DNA from: an uncultured bacterium
GTDB lineage: Bacteria; Acidobacteriota; Aminicenantia; Aminicenantales; Saccharicenantaceae
Assembly: GCA_937920515.1 (NCBI GenBank)
Contig: CALEUG010000016.1
Span: 1-64,000, forward strand
Direction: 5' to 3'
DNA: 64,000 nt
Both the position numbers and the translations under genes were made by a program. Shown here one piece after another: positions 27,218-37,004 of the stretch. Each line of letters starts with the position of its first letter. Position 1 is the stretch's first letter. The notes below the pieces were generated by a model. That model had not been told where the DNA came from. It made no database searches and saw only the letters and a program-made list of their open reading frames with translations.

Positions 27218-28420
27218 ATGATCAAACAAACTGAAATCGAAAAGGCCAAAGAACATTTTGGGAAGCTGATGGAAATCCAGCTGGAACGCGTGAACAAAAT
27301 TAAGGCCTCACCTGACTGGATTGACTATAACAAAATCTCGCCTATAAAGATAGGTATTCTTCCTGGTGACGGCATAGGTCCCTACATCGCAGAAGAAGCT
27401 GAAAGAGTGCTGCGCTACATGCTGGAGGATGAGATTAAGAATGGAAAAATCCAGATAGATACCATCGAGGGCCTGACCATTGAAAACCGGGCCGCCCACA
27501 ACAAAGCTATACCGGATGATGTTCTGGCCGAAATTAAGAAGTACCATGTTACCCTGAAAGGACCCACCACCACTCCCCGCAAAGGCGACCCCTGGCCCAA
27601 CATCGAAAGCTGCAATGTGGCCATGAGAAAGGAGCTTGACCTGTTTGCCAACGTCCGGCCGGTGCGTGTTCCCAAACAGGGAATTGACTGGATATTTTTC
27701 AGAGAAAACACTGAAGACCTGTATGCTCTTGGTCCATATGGGATTGAAATTGGGGAGGATATAGCCCTCGATTTCCGACTGATTACCACGCCGGGTGCCG
27801 AAAGAATTATCAGGATGGCTTTTGATTATGCCCAGAAGAACAAAAGAACCAGAATTACCTGTGTTACCAAGGCCAACGTGGTCAAGACCACTGACGGTAA
27901 ATTCCTGGAGGTTTTTTACAAAATTGCCAAGGAATATCCGGACATTCAGGCTGACGATTGGTACATTGACATTATGACTGCCAAACTGGTTGATGAAAAA
28001 CGGCGTCGCGAATTCCAGGTTTTGGTAATGCCCAATATGTGGGGCGACATTCTGACTGATGAAGCTGCCGAATTTCAGGGTGGGGTGGGTACGGCCGGAG
28101 CTGCCAATATAGGCAAGCAGTATGCAATGTTTGAAGCCATCCATGGCTCGGCTCCCAGAATGGTTCAAGAAGGCCGGGCCATCTACGCCGACCCGGCCAG
28201 CATGATAAGAGCCGCAGCCATGCTGATCAACCATATAGGTTATATTGACAAAGCCAGAAAACTGGAAATGGCATTGGACATCTGTGGTCAGTACGAAAAG
28301 AAACTGGTCATCACAGGAAGACCCACTGGAGCTACCGGCAAGGACTTCACCGACTATCTGATTGACTGGCTGAATAATCCAAAACTTCAGGAAACCTGGG
28401 AAGGTTACGTGAAAGGTTAA
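27218..28420 (+). CDS. icd: Isocitrate dehydrogenase family (isocitrate/isopropylmalate DH superfamily)
   Basis: ILPGDGIGPYIAEEAERV, SCNVAMRKELDLFANVRPVR, IFFRENTEDLYA, MPNMWGDILTDEAAEFQGG; SD AAGGAGG; TCA gene context. Confidence 0.82.
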   Translation: MIKQTEIEKAKEHFGKLMEIQLERVNKIKASPDWIDYNKISPIKIGILPGDGIGPYIAEEAERVLRYMLEDEIKNGKIQIDTIEGLTIENRAAHNKAIPDDVLAEIKKYHVTLKGPTTTPRKGDPWPNIESCNVAMRKELDLFANVRPVRVPKQGIDWIFFRENTEDLYALGPYGIEIGEDIALDFRLITTPGAERIIRMAFDYAQKNKRTRITCVTKANVVKTTDGKFLEVFYKIAKEYPDIQADDWYIDIMTAKLVDEKRRREFQVLVMPNMWGDILTDEAAEFQGGVGTAGAANIGKQYAMFEAIHGSAPRMVQEGRAIYADPASMIRAAAMLINHIGYIDKARKLEMALDICGQYEKKLVITGRPTGATGKDFTDYLIDWLNNPKLQETWEGYVKG

Positions 28421-28486
28421 GTTCCGGACCAGACTTAAATCTGTCGGAAAGCAATCACATAAAATCTATGAGTTGAGGAGTTTGAT

Positions 28487-29419
28487 ATGCGTAGAAAAAT
28501 AGCTCTGATCGGCGGCGGACAGATAGGTCAGATTCTGGCCATGCTGGCCGCCCAGAAAGAACTCGGGGACATCGTTATCCTTGATGTTCCCGACTATGTA
28601 AACGTCTGCAAGGGTAAAGCTTTAGACCTTATGGAAATGGCTCCTCATGGCAACTATGATGCCAGCATTAGTGCTACCTATGATTACAAGGATATTGAAG
28701 GGGCTGACGTGGTCATCGTCACTGCCGGCAAGCCGAGAGAGGCCGGCATGACCCGGGAAGACCTGCTCAATGTAAACATCAAGATCATCACCGAGGTGGC
28801 CAACGGGGTCAAACAGTATGCGCCCAAGGCTTTCTGTATCATCGTCACTAACCCCCTGGATGCCATGGTTTATGTTTTCCATAAGGTCACCGGGTTCCCC
28901 AAGCACCAGGTCGTAGGCATGGCTGGCACCCTGGACACCGCTCGCTGGAGAGCCTTTATCGCCATGGAACTCGGGGTGTCAGTGGCTGATGTGGCCGGAA
29001 CGGTTCTGGGTGGGCACGGACCGGACATGGTCCCCCTGCCCCGCTTAACCACCGTCGGAGGCGTGCCTCTAACCGAAATTGCCACACCCGAGCAGATTGA
29101 GAAGCTGGTCAACAGAACCCGGGAAGCCGGGACCGAAATCGTCAAGCTGTTCGGCAAGGGTTCGGCTTTCTTCAGCCCGGCCTGGAGCGCCATTGTCATT
29201 GCCGAATCTTACCTTAAGGACAAAAGACGCGTGCTTCCCTGCGCCGCCCTCTGCCAGGGTGAGTACGGCGTTAACGGCCTATTCATAGGCGTGCCCTGCC
29301 TGATCAGCGCCAAAGGCATGGAAAAGATTTTTGAAATCAAGCTGACCGAGGAAGAGGAGGCTCAATTCCAGAAGACCGTGGCTTCGGTCACCAAGACCGT
29401 TTCCGAATGTAAAATCTGA
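28487..29419 (+). CDS. mdh: Malate dehydrogenase (LDH-like MDH)
   Basis: KIALIGGGQIGQILAMLAAQKELGDIVILDV, TAGKPREAGMTREDLL, VTNPLDAMVYVFHK, GMAGTLDTARWR, GTVLGGHGPDMVPLPR. Confidence 0.93.
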   Translation: MRRKIALIGGGQIGQILAMLAAQKELGDIVILDVPDYVNVCKGKALDLMEMAPHGNYDASISATYDYKDIEGADVVIVTAGKPREAGMTREDLLNVNIKIITEVANGVKQYAPKAFCIIVTNPLDAMVYVFHKVTGFPKHQVVGMAGTLDTARWRAFIAMELGVSVADVAGTVLGGHGPDMVPLPRLTTVGGVPLTEIATPEQIEKLVNRTREAGTEIVKLFGKGSAFFSPAWSAIVIAESYLKDKRRVLPCAALCQGEYGVNGLFIGVPCLISAKGMEKIFEIKLTEEEEAQFQKTVASVTKTVSECKI

Positions 29420-29446
29420 GTTAATTTATTTCGTCTGACCTTTAAG

Positions 29447-29488
29447 ACGGGGTGGAGGAATTAGACTCCGCCCCGTTTTCTTTTTTTT
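29447..29488 (+). terminator. Intrinsic terminator after icd-mdh
   Basis: 11 bp stem ACGGGGTGGAG/CTCCGCCCCGT (one G-U), 8 nt loop, then TTTTCTTTTTTTT. Confidence 0.92.
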
Positions 29489-29559
29489 AAAAACGCCCGG
29501 GGACCCCCCACACACACGGCAGCCTGAACGGTTCCTTTACCTTTCCCACCGTAATGGTA

Positions 29560-29588
29560 TTGGACCACGCACCGGCAGCCGATTTAAA
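29560..29588 (+). promoter_or_regulatory. Candidate promoter for sucCD: TTGGAC-17-TTTAAA
   Basis: Between the mdh terminator and sucC, about 60 nt predicted leader. Confidence 0.35.
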
Positions 29589-29655
29589 TTTCAGTGGAAT
29601 GGAGGCCAGGAAATTTATAAAATTTTAAACTGAATTAATTACAAGATTTTAAGCC

Positions 29656-30822
29656 ATGCTGATACATGAATTTCAGGCCAAGAATTTTTTGCAAAGGCTT
29701 GGCTGGAAAATTCCTCCTGCCGCTCTGGCCGAATCGGCAGAAGAGGCCAGGCGACTGGCCCTGGAACTGGGCTGCCCGGTTATGCTCAAAGCCCAGGTAC
29801 TGGCCGGGGGTCGGGGCAAAGCCGGGGGTATCCTCAAGGCCACAACTCCGGAGGAAGCGGAAAGGCTGGCCAGCAGGTTGCTGGGCCACCGGCTGGTTAC
29901 TGCTCAGACGGCAAGCCAGGGGCTTCCGGTGGCCAGGCTTCTGGTGGAAAGAGCCATAAACCTGAAAAAAGAATATTATTGTGGCCTGGCCGTTGACCGG
30001 AAGAACGAGGCCCTGGTGGCCATAGTCAGCCGTCAGGGCGGGTTGAATATCGAAGAATTGTCCGCTTCCAGGCCCGAGCTTATCAAGAAAATTTTCTTTA
30101 ACCCTGACGAAGGATTAAAACAGTTCCAGGCCAGGCAACTGGGATATTTTCTGGAACTTCCTGAAGACCTGATAAAAGAATTTGTGGTCCGGTTGAAACA
30201 GCTGGCTGGCTTTTTCATCGAAAAAGACCTTAAACTCCTGGAGATAAATCCTCTGGTCTGGAGCGAGGATGACCGGTTGCTGGCCGTGGATGCCAGGATG
30301 GAGTTCGATGATTGCAGTCTGGCCCGCCAGCCTGAGCTGACGGCACTCAGGGACGAAAGCCAGGAAAACGAGCTGGAAAAGGAGGCCAGGAAATTCGGCC
30401 TGAACTACATCAAAATGGACGGAAACATAGGCTGCCTGGTCAACGGAGCCGGGCTGGCCATGGCCACCATGGACATCATCAAGCATTTCGGCGGACAACC
30501 GGCCAACTTCCTGGACATCGGGGGCGGGGTAACCGAGCAAGCTGTCAGCAAGGCCTTTGAGCTGTTGCTGGCTGACAGCCAGGTGGTTACGGCCCTGATA
30601 AATATATTTGGCGGCATCGTGCGCTGCGACCTGGTAGCCCGGGGCGTGGTGGCCACGGCCGGACGCCTTTCGCTTGACCGACCGGTGGTGGTCAGGCTGG
30701 AAGGAACCAACGTGACCGAGGGCCGAAAGATACTGGAGGAATCTGGCCTGCCCTTCACTTTTGCTCGGGATTTTGAACAGGCGGCCAGGCTGGCAGTGGA
30801 ATTAAGCAGGCAACCAAGATGA
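29656..30822 (+). CDS. sucC: Succinyl-CoA ligase beta subunit
   Basis: [20 protein letters not shown]-grasp [37 protein letters not shown]. Confidence 0.94.
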   Translation: MLIHEFQAKNFLQRLGWKIPPAALAESAEEARRLALELGCPVMLKAQVLAGGRGKAGGILKATTPEEAERLASRLLGHRLVTAQTASQGLPVARLLVERAINLKKEYYCGLAVDRKNEALVAIVSRQGGLNIEELSASRPELIKKIFFNPDEGLKQFQARQLGYFLELPEDLIKEFVVRLKQLAGFFIEKDLKLLEINPLVWSEDDRLLAVDARMEFDDCSLARQPELTALRDESQENELEKEARKFGLNYIKMDGNIGCLVNGAGLAMATMDIIKHFGGQPANFLDIGGGVTEQAVSKAFELLLADSQVVTALINIFGGIVRCDLVARGVVATAGRLSLDRPVVVRLEGTNVTEGRKILEESGLPFTFARDFEQAARLAVELSRQPR

Positions 30823-31697
30823 GTATCCTTGTTGACAGAAATACGCGGGTCCTGGTGCAGGGCCTGACCGGAAAGGAAGCCACCTTTCATGCCCAGAAGA
30901 TGCTGGAATACGGTACCAGGCTGGTGGCCGGCGTAACCCCCGGAAAAGGAGGCCAGGTCCACCTGGGCCTGCCAGTGTTCAACACGGTGGAAGAAGCCGT
31001 CAGGGCCGAGGAGCCAGAAGTCTCAATAATTTTCGTCCCGCCCCTGGCCGGAGCTGAAGCCATCATGGAAGCGGCCGCGGCCGGGATCAAGCTTATCATC
31101 TGTATCACGGAAGGAATTCCGGTTCTGGATATGCTCAGGGCCAAGAACTGGCTTAAAAGATACGGGGCCAGTCTTATCGGACCCAATACTCCGGGCCTGA
31201 TTTCGCCCGGCCAGAGCAAGGTCGGAATAATGCCCGGACATATTCACCGGCCAGGCTCGGTCGGTATTATTTCCCGTTCCGGAACACTTACTTACGAAGC
31301 AGTACATCAACTGACAGCCGCCGGGCTTGGTCAGAGTACGGCCGTCGGCATAGGCGGCGACCCCGTGGTCGGGTTAAAATTCTTCGAACTGCTGGAAATG
31401 TTCAGGGTGGATGAGCAGACCAGAGCCGTGGTGCTGATAGGCGAAATCGGCGGAAAGGCCGAAGAAGAAGCGGCCGCTTACCTGAAAGCTTCGTCTTATC
31501 CCAAGCCGGTCCTGGCCTACGTGGCCGGACTGACCGCCCCCCCGGGCAAAAGACTGGGCCATGCCGGAGCCATCATAGAAGGCGGACAGGGCTCGGCCCG
31601 GGAGAAGATAGACCGTCTGCAAGAGGCCGGAGTTAAAATCGTTGACAACCCGGCCCGCATCGGGCAGATGACTGCAGAACTTTTATCCGGGCGTTGA
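30819..31697 (+). CDS. sucD: Succinyl-CoA ligase alpha subunit
   Basis: [71 protein letters not shown] overlap with sucC; GHAGAI. Confidence 0.95.
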   Translation: MSILVDRNTRVLVQGLTGKEATFHAQKMLEYGTRLVAGVTPGKGGQVHLGLPVFNTVEEAVRAEEPEVSIIFVPPLAGAEAIMEAAAAGIKLIICITEGIPVLDMLRAKNWLKRYGASLIGPNTPGLISPGQSKVGIMPGHIHRPGSVGIISRSGTLTYEAVHQLTAAGLGQSTAVGIGGDPVVGLKFFELLEMFRVDEQTRAVVLIGEIGGKAEEEAAAYLKASSYPKPVLAYVAGLTAPPGKRLGHAGAIIEGGQGSAREKIDRLQEAGVKIVDNPARIGQMTAELLSGR

Positions 31698-31810
31698 TAA
31701 TACTGTTGTCGGCTGCGATCCTCCCGGAAAACTGCATCTCCTCTCTGTTTGATAGTAATTTTATTTCCTCTTATTTTAATCCCGCAAGAGGCGAAGAATA
31801 GGTCAGACGG

Positions 31811-31857
31811 GCAATCCTGGCCCGGGCCGCAAATAGCCAGCAACCGGCCAGGATTGC
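31811..31857. repeat. Perfect 12 bp inverted repeat GCAATCCTGGCC...GGCCAGGATTGC (23 nt spacer)
   Basis: Arms 31811-31822 and 31846-31857 in noncoding DNA downstream of sucD. Confidence 0.85.
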
Positions 31858-31878
31858 GCCAGGTTCAGCCAGGCTTTT

Positions 31879-31943
31879 CTGGGCCCGGGAGAAAATCGGA
31901 AGAAGGTCCCGGTGATGGTCCCGGGGCTAAAACCCAGTTTTTT
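31879..31943 (+). terminator. Candidate branched terminator downstream of sucCD
   Basis: CTGGG/CCCAG outer stem enclosing CCGGGA/TCCCGG, followed by TTTTTT. Confidence 0.35.
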
Positions 31944-32177
31944 CATCCATGGCTTCCTTTTCAAAAAACATTTTTTTTGCTGCCGGTCGCCAAAAAACTT
32001 CCGCTTGATTCTTTTCGCCACTCATAAAACCAATTTTTTAATGATGTCCATTTATATATAATCTTAATTGTCGTGCTCTGGCTTCCAACCGTTGGCCACG
32101 CCATGACAATGACCGAGTTGACCATCCCCTGATCGTCAGGACCGGCAATTGATGTGTTATTATAGTTCTCTCTGTGG

Positions 32178-32183
32178 TATAAA
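32178..32183 (+). promoter_or_regulatory. Extended -10 (TGG-TATAAA) upstream of the MBL-fold gene
   Basis: TGnTATAAA about 40 nt upstream of the ATG; no clear -35. Confidence 0.35.
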
Positions 32184-32220
32184 GTATAAGCAGGAGAAAG
32201 AATAATTAAAGGAGGGTTTC

Positions 32221-33144
32221 ATGAGAAACTCAAGCTTACAGAGAGCAATCCTCAGGGTTGTCATCCCCTCGGTTCTCCTGGCCATGGTATCTATCTACGG
32301 CCTGGCCGTGACTGCTGCCCTGAGACCCGCCCAGCAATCATCTTCCCCGCCACCTATTAGCATAGAAAAAGTTAAGGACAACGTTTACATCATCAGGGGC
32401 GGTTCGGGAGCCAATTGCTTTTTCATAGCCGGGAAGAAAACCAACCTGCTGGTTGATGCCAAGATGACGCCAGAGTCCTTCAAAGAAATGCTTTCGGAAA
32501 TACAAAAAATCTCGCCACGGCCTCTGGGAATGATTATTCTGACTCATAGCGACGGAGACCACGTCAACGGACTGGGAGGACTTCAGGAAAAGGTTAAGAT
32601 ATTATCTCACCGCAGGACCTACGAGGAAATGCTCCCGGCAGTGGAACAGACGCCAGAACTCAAGGATATCCTGCCGACCGATACCTACGAAGGGAGCAGG
32701 CTGTTTGATTTTGAGGGCACCAGACTGGAACTCAAAAATTTCGGGCCGGCCCACACCAGCGGCGATACGATAATTTTTGTCCCGGGGAGCCGGCTGGCCA
32801 TCGCCGGCGACCTGATGTTTTACGGCCGCGACCCGCTGATCCACAAGCACAAGAACGGAAGCTTCTACGGCTACCTGAAAACCCTTCAAGCCATGCTCGA
32901 CTACCGGCCAGAAGTTGAAATTTTCCTGTCCGGGCATGCCGAGCCCGCAGGCCGCGCGGAAGTGGCTGGCTTGATCGCCAGCCTGAAAGAGAAAGAGGCT
33001 AAGATTCGGGAAATGATGGAACAGGGCAGGACTCTGGATGAAATAAAAGAAGCTTTTGGAGTGCAGCCGCCGCCGGCCGGTGCCCGGGTCAGGCGCCCAT
33101 CGCTGGTGGAAATAATTTACCAGGAAATCTTGGATAAGAAATAG
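32221..33144 (+). CDS. Secreted MBL-fold metallohydrolase
   Basis: Signal peptide; ILTHSDGDHVNGLGGL (HxxxDH), GPAHTSGDTIIFVPGSRLAIAGDLMF, LSGHAEPAG. Confidence 0.88.
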   Translation: MRNSSLQRAILRVVIPSVLLAMVSIYGLAVTAALRPAQQSSSPPPISIEKVKDNVYIIRGGSGANCFFIAGKKTNLLVDAKMTPESFKEMLSEIQKISPRPLGMIILTHSDGDHVNGLGGLQEKVKILSHRRTYEEMLPAVEQTPELKDILPTDTYEGSRLFDFEGTRLELKNFGPAHTSGDTIIFVPGSRLAIAGDLMFYGRDPLIHKHKNGSFYGYLKTLQAMLDYRPEVEIFLSGHAEPAGRAEVAGLIASLKEKEAKIREMMEQGRTLDEIKEAFGVQPPPAGARVRRPSLVEIIYQEILDKK

Positions 33145-33230
33145 ACTGCGGCGAAACCAATGGTTTTGACTCCATCGGTATGACCTTTTCCAATCACCGG
33201 TTCCGGCTGTTTACCATCTGGAGATAAAAA

Positions 33231-36200
33231 ATGAAGAGTATCAAACCAGCAAGATTTAGGAAGGTCTGGCTCATCTTTTCATTGTTTTTTATTTCCCTAA
33301 TAGCTTCTCTGAACACCAGTTGTAAATCCGGCCAGCAGGCATCTTATTCAGCCAAACACGAATCCATAACCACCTACCCTTTTTACGACCCGGATCCCAT
33401 CCCGGTCTTTGCCCGGTCCTCCCTCTGGGGTTCAGGTTCGAGAATTTATCCCTACTATGTTTTCAACGGGTTCAGCCAGGAATCCAGGCAGCAGGACTGG
33501 ACGGTTATCAGGCTCAAGAACAAATACCTTGAGGTGGCGATCCTGCCCGAAGTGGGCGGAAAGGTCTGGGGCGCCCGTGACCTTAAGACCGGAAAAGATT
33601 TTCTCTATACCAACCGGGTCCTTAAATTCAGAGAAATCGCCCTGCGCGGCCCCTGGACTTCGGGCGGAATAGAATTCAACTTTGGAGTCATCGGACACGC
33701 TCCCTCGACAGCCACTCCGGTTGACTATTACCTTCAAAAAAAGGCTGACGGCAGCCTGGCCTGTACCGTCGGCAACTATGACTGGCCCTCGCGAACCCGC
33801 TGGCAGGTTACGGTCATCTTGCCTCCCGACCGCGCCTATTTCGAGACAGCTGCCCGCTGGACTAACCCGGGGCCCTACCGCCAGTCCTACTATGCCTGGA
33901 TGTGCCCGGCCGTTCCGGCGGCTCCTGACCTGAAATACATATTTCCTGGAAGATACCACATAGGTCATGATTATTCGAGCCCCCTGGAAACCTGGCCAAT
34001 AGATGGCCAGGGGCGCGATCTGTCCTGGTACAGAAACAACAACTTCGGCAGCTCCAAGAGTTATTTCGTGGTCGGGGCCTATGACCATTTTTATGGAGGT
34101 CATTACCGGTCTTCTGATTTTGGCTTCGGGCACCAGGCTTTTTATTCAGACATGCCCGGCAAGAAAATCTGGATCTGGGACCTGAGCCGGGCCGGTGAAA
34201 TCTGGGTTGATCTGTTAACCGATTCCGACGGTCAGTACAGCGAACCCCAGTCCGGAAGGCTTCTAAATCAGTCCGACCACGGAACTTTTTATCCCGCTGT
34301 TTCTGACTCGTGGAAGGAAATCTGGTTTGCCTACAGCGGCATCGGACCACTGGCCGGGGCAACTCCAGCTGCTGCTCTCAGCCTGAATACAGGAGAGGAC
34401 AGCCTGGAGCTTGGCCTCTATGCCCTGGAAGAAATAAGAGACACGCTGGTAGTGAAAGAAGAAGGCCGTGAAATATTCCGCGGTCAAATCAAACTAAAGC
34501 CAGCTCAAAAAATTATACTCGGGCTGAAGGACGTCTCTGACCCTGCAAACCTGGTCATCTCTCTCGGGCAAAAAACAATTCATCAGGCTGCCAGAGAAAG
34601 GGACCTGCATCGCCCGCTCAGGTTCCACAACCCCTCGGGAGATTCGGCTGAAGCCCTGTATCTCGCCGGTCAAGCTCTGGAAAACGAAAGGAATTATACC
34701 TCGGCCCTGGAAAAATACCTTGACGTCATAAAGAAAGAGCCTGGACACCTTCCGGCCCTGAACCGGCTGGCCGAGCTCTACCTTCGCCGGGGAGAATACC
34801 AGGTGGCTCATTACTATGCCCGACGGGCGCTGGAAATTTCAATGTATGACCCGGAGGCTAACTATGTTTACGGGCTGATTGCCCGGAAACTCAACCATTT
34901 AAGCGATGCGAAGGAAACCCTGGGCTGGGCCGCCCGTTCTCCAGCCCTAACTGTGCCCGCCTATCTTCAACTGGCAGAGATTGCCCTGGCCGGGCAGGAT
35001 TACCTCCAGGCTGAAGAATTTGCCCGCCGGGCTTCAGACCGGGACCGTAACAATCCCCTGCCCTACGAGCTCCTGGCTTCCGCCCTGCGCCTGCAGGGCA
35101 AAGAAAAAGAGGCCAGGAACGTTTGCCGAAGGCTACTGGAGCTGGAACCCCTGAATCACCTGGCCCGGTACGAGTTATACCTGCTCAAACCGGGTCCAGG
35201 GAAACTGCATGATTTCCAGACCATGATTCGCAACGAATTCCCGGCTGAAACCTACCTGGAACTGACCCTTTATTACTGGAGAACCAACCAGCCACGGCAG
35301 GCAGCTGAATTGCTCTCGCTGGCTCCAGAAAACCCGGAAGTCCTGGCCTGGCTGGCTTTTCTCCACAGAGACAATGACCCGAATAAGAGTCTCTCCTGGC
35401 TCGACCGGGCAGCCAAGGCTTCCCCCTACCTGGTCTTTCCTTTCCGGGAAGAATCAATCCCGGTTCTGGAATGGGCGGCCAGCAGAAAACCCGATTGCTG
35501 GAAATTCCGCTATTACCTGGGACTGATCTACTGGCATAAGGGACGATATCCGGAAGCCAGGAAAATGTTTGCCAGCCTGGACGAAGCTGATTATTATCCC
35601 GTGTTTATAGCCAGGGCTTACCTGAACCCTGAAGACCGGGAGGGGGCCCGGCGCGACCTGCAGACGGCCCGCGTCCTGGCTCCTGAGGCCTGGCGCACCT
35701 GGCATCACCTTATTAACTATGAGTTAACCGGGGGCGATAATCAGACCGCCCTGGAACAATCACTTCAGGCTCTGGAAAAATTTCCCGACAACATCTACAT
35801 TCAATCCAGCACCGTCAAAGCTCTACTGGCCTGCGGCCGGTATGAACAGGCCTCCGCCCTGCTGGACAGGATGCGCGTCCTGCCTTACGAGGGAGCCAGC
35901 GAAGTTCACGCTCTTTTTGAAAGAACCCATCTCCATCTGGCTCTCAACCTGATGATGGAGAAGAACTGGACCGCGGCTCTGGCCGAAATCGCCCGCTCCA
36001 GGGAATACCCGGAAAGTCTGGGAACCGGGCGGCCCTATGACCCGGACCAGCGCCTTCAGGATTTCCTGGAGGCTCTTTGTCTGGAAAAGCTCGGCCGGCC
36101 AGTTGAAGCCAGAACCAAATACCAGGATATTATGAATTACAGCCAGAAGTTTCCCGCGGGGCCCTATGCTTATTTCTACAGGCTGACACTGCAAAGGCTC

Positions 36201-36278
36201 GGTCAGAAGAGCCCTTCTCCCTTACCCTGGCAGGAAGGCCCGGGTGAGTTCATGGAAAAAATAAAAAAACTTTTATGA
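33231..36278 (+). CDS. Large exported protein: DUF5107-like N-terminal region plus TPR repeats
   Basis: Signal/lipoprotein-like N-terminus; VIRLKNKYLEVAILPEVGGKVWGARDLKTGKDFLYTN; TPR-like repeats from about residue 480 (ALYLAGQALENERNYTSALEKYLDVIKKEPGH). Confidence 0.75.
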   Translation: MKSIKPARFRKVWLIFSLFFISLIASLNTSCKSGQQASYSAKHESITTYPFYDPDPIPVFARSSLWGSGSRIYPYYVFNGFSQESRQQDWTVIRLKNKYLEVAILPEVGGKVWGARDLKTGKDFLYTNRVLKFREIALRGPWTSGGIEFNFGVIGHAPSTATPVDYYLQKKADGSLACTVGNYDWPSRTRWQVTVILPPDRAYFETAARWTNPGPYRQSYYAWMCPAVPAAPDLKYIFPGRYHIGHDYSSPLETWPIDGQGRDLSWYRNNNFGSSKSYFVVGAYDHFYGGHYRSSDFGFGHQAFYSDMPGKKIWIWDLSRAGEIWVDLLTDSDGQYSEPQSGRLLNQSDHGTFYPAVSDSWKEIWFAYSGIGPLAGATPAAALSLNTGEDSLELGLYALEEIRDTLVVKEEGREIFRGQIKLKPAQKIILGLKDVSDPANLVISLGQKTIHQAARERDLHRPLRFHNPSGDSAEALYLAGQALENERNYTSALEKYLDVIKKEPGHLPALNRLAELYLRRGEYQVAHYYARRALEISMYDPEANYVYGLIARKLNHLSDAKETLGWAARSPALTVPAYLQLAEIALAGQDYLQAEEFARRASDRDRNNPLPYELLASALRLQGKEKEARNVCRRLLELEPLNHLARYELYLLKPGPGKLHDFQTMIRNEFPAETYLELTLYYWRTNQPRQAAELLSLAPENPEVLAWLAFLHRDNDPNKSLSWLDRAAKASPYLVFPFREESIPVLEWAASRKPDCWKFRYYLGLIYWHKGRYPEARKMFASLDEADYYPVFIARAYLNPEDREGARRDLQTARVLAPEAWRTWHHLINYELTGGDNQTALEQSLQALEKFPDNIYIQSSTVKALLACGRYEQASALLDRMRVLPYEGASEVHALFERTHLHLALNLMMEKNWTAALAEIARSREYPESLGTGRPYDPDQRLQDFLEALCLEKLGRPVEARTKYQDIMNYSQKFPAGPYAYFYRLTLQRLGQKSPSPLPWQEGPGEFMEKIKKLL

Positions 36279-36331
36279 AAAGTGCCTTTTTTGTAAACTG
36301 TATATATCTTTCTAAAGAAAAGGAAACCACC

Positions 36332-37000
36332 ATGAAAAAAATTCTTCCTCTGATTCTTATTCTTTGCTTGATAAGCTTTAATTTCAGGTGCGCCAGCTGG
36401 AGTAAAACGGCCAGAGGTGCCACCATTGGTGCAGCCGGCGGAGCGGTAGCCGGAGCCGTGGTGGGTAAAGTGGCCGGGAATACTCTGGCCGGGGCCATCA
36501 TCGGAGCCGCCGTTGGCGGAGCAGCCGGGGCTTACATCGGACGCCAGATGGACAAGCAGGCTGAAGAAATGCGTCGGGACCTGGAAGGAGCCAGAGTAGA
36601 AAGAATTGGCGAGGGCATAAAGATTACCTTTGACTCCGGCCTGCTATTCGATGTGGATAAGTATGACCTGCGCCCGGCCAGCCAGGAAAATCTTAAAAAG
36701 CTGGCCGTTATCCTTAATAAATATCCCGATACCAATATCATAATAGAAGGTCACACCGATTCCACAGGAACCAGAGAATACAACCTGACCCTCTCAGAAA
36801 GAAGAGCCCGGGCTGTGGCCGCTTACCTGGCCCGGCTCGGTGTCCAGTCCTCGCGGTTTTCAGTAATGGGCTACGGTCCCGACCAGCCAATAGCTTCCAA
36901 CGAAACGCCCGAAGGCCGCCAGCAGAACAGGCGGGTGGACCTGGGTATCATCGCCAATGAGAAGCTTAAAAAAATAGCTCAGGAACAGGCCGGGAAATAG
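36332..37000 (+). CDS. OmpA-family outer-membrane protein with glycine-zipper N-terminal region
   Basis: Start MKKILPLILILCL with SD AAAGGA (track start 36275 lacks this support); GAAGGAVAGAVVGKVAGNTLAGAIIGAAVGGAAGAYIG; IIIEGHTDSTGTREYNLTLSERRARAVAAYL. Confidence 0.88.
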   Translation: MKKILPLILILCLISFNFRCASWSKTARGATIGAAGGAVAGAVVGKVAGNTLAGAIIGAAVGGAAGAYIGRQMDKQAEEMRRDLEGARVERIGEGIKITFDSGLLFDVDKYDLRPASQENLKKLAVILNKYPDTNIIIEGHTDSTGTREYNLTLSERRARAVAAYLARLGVQSSRFSVMGYGPDQPIASNETPEGRQQNRRVDLGIIANEKLKKIAQEQAGK

Positions 37001-37004
37001 AAAC

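Noticed and set aside
27308-28234. 308 aa minus-strand ORF antisense to icd
   Set aside because: Shadow ORF; the sense strand has complete IDH motifs and a strong SD.
31749-32027. 92 aa ORF in the sucD downstream region
   Set aside because: Spans several inverted repeats, no SD, no recognisable similarity.
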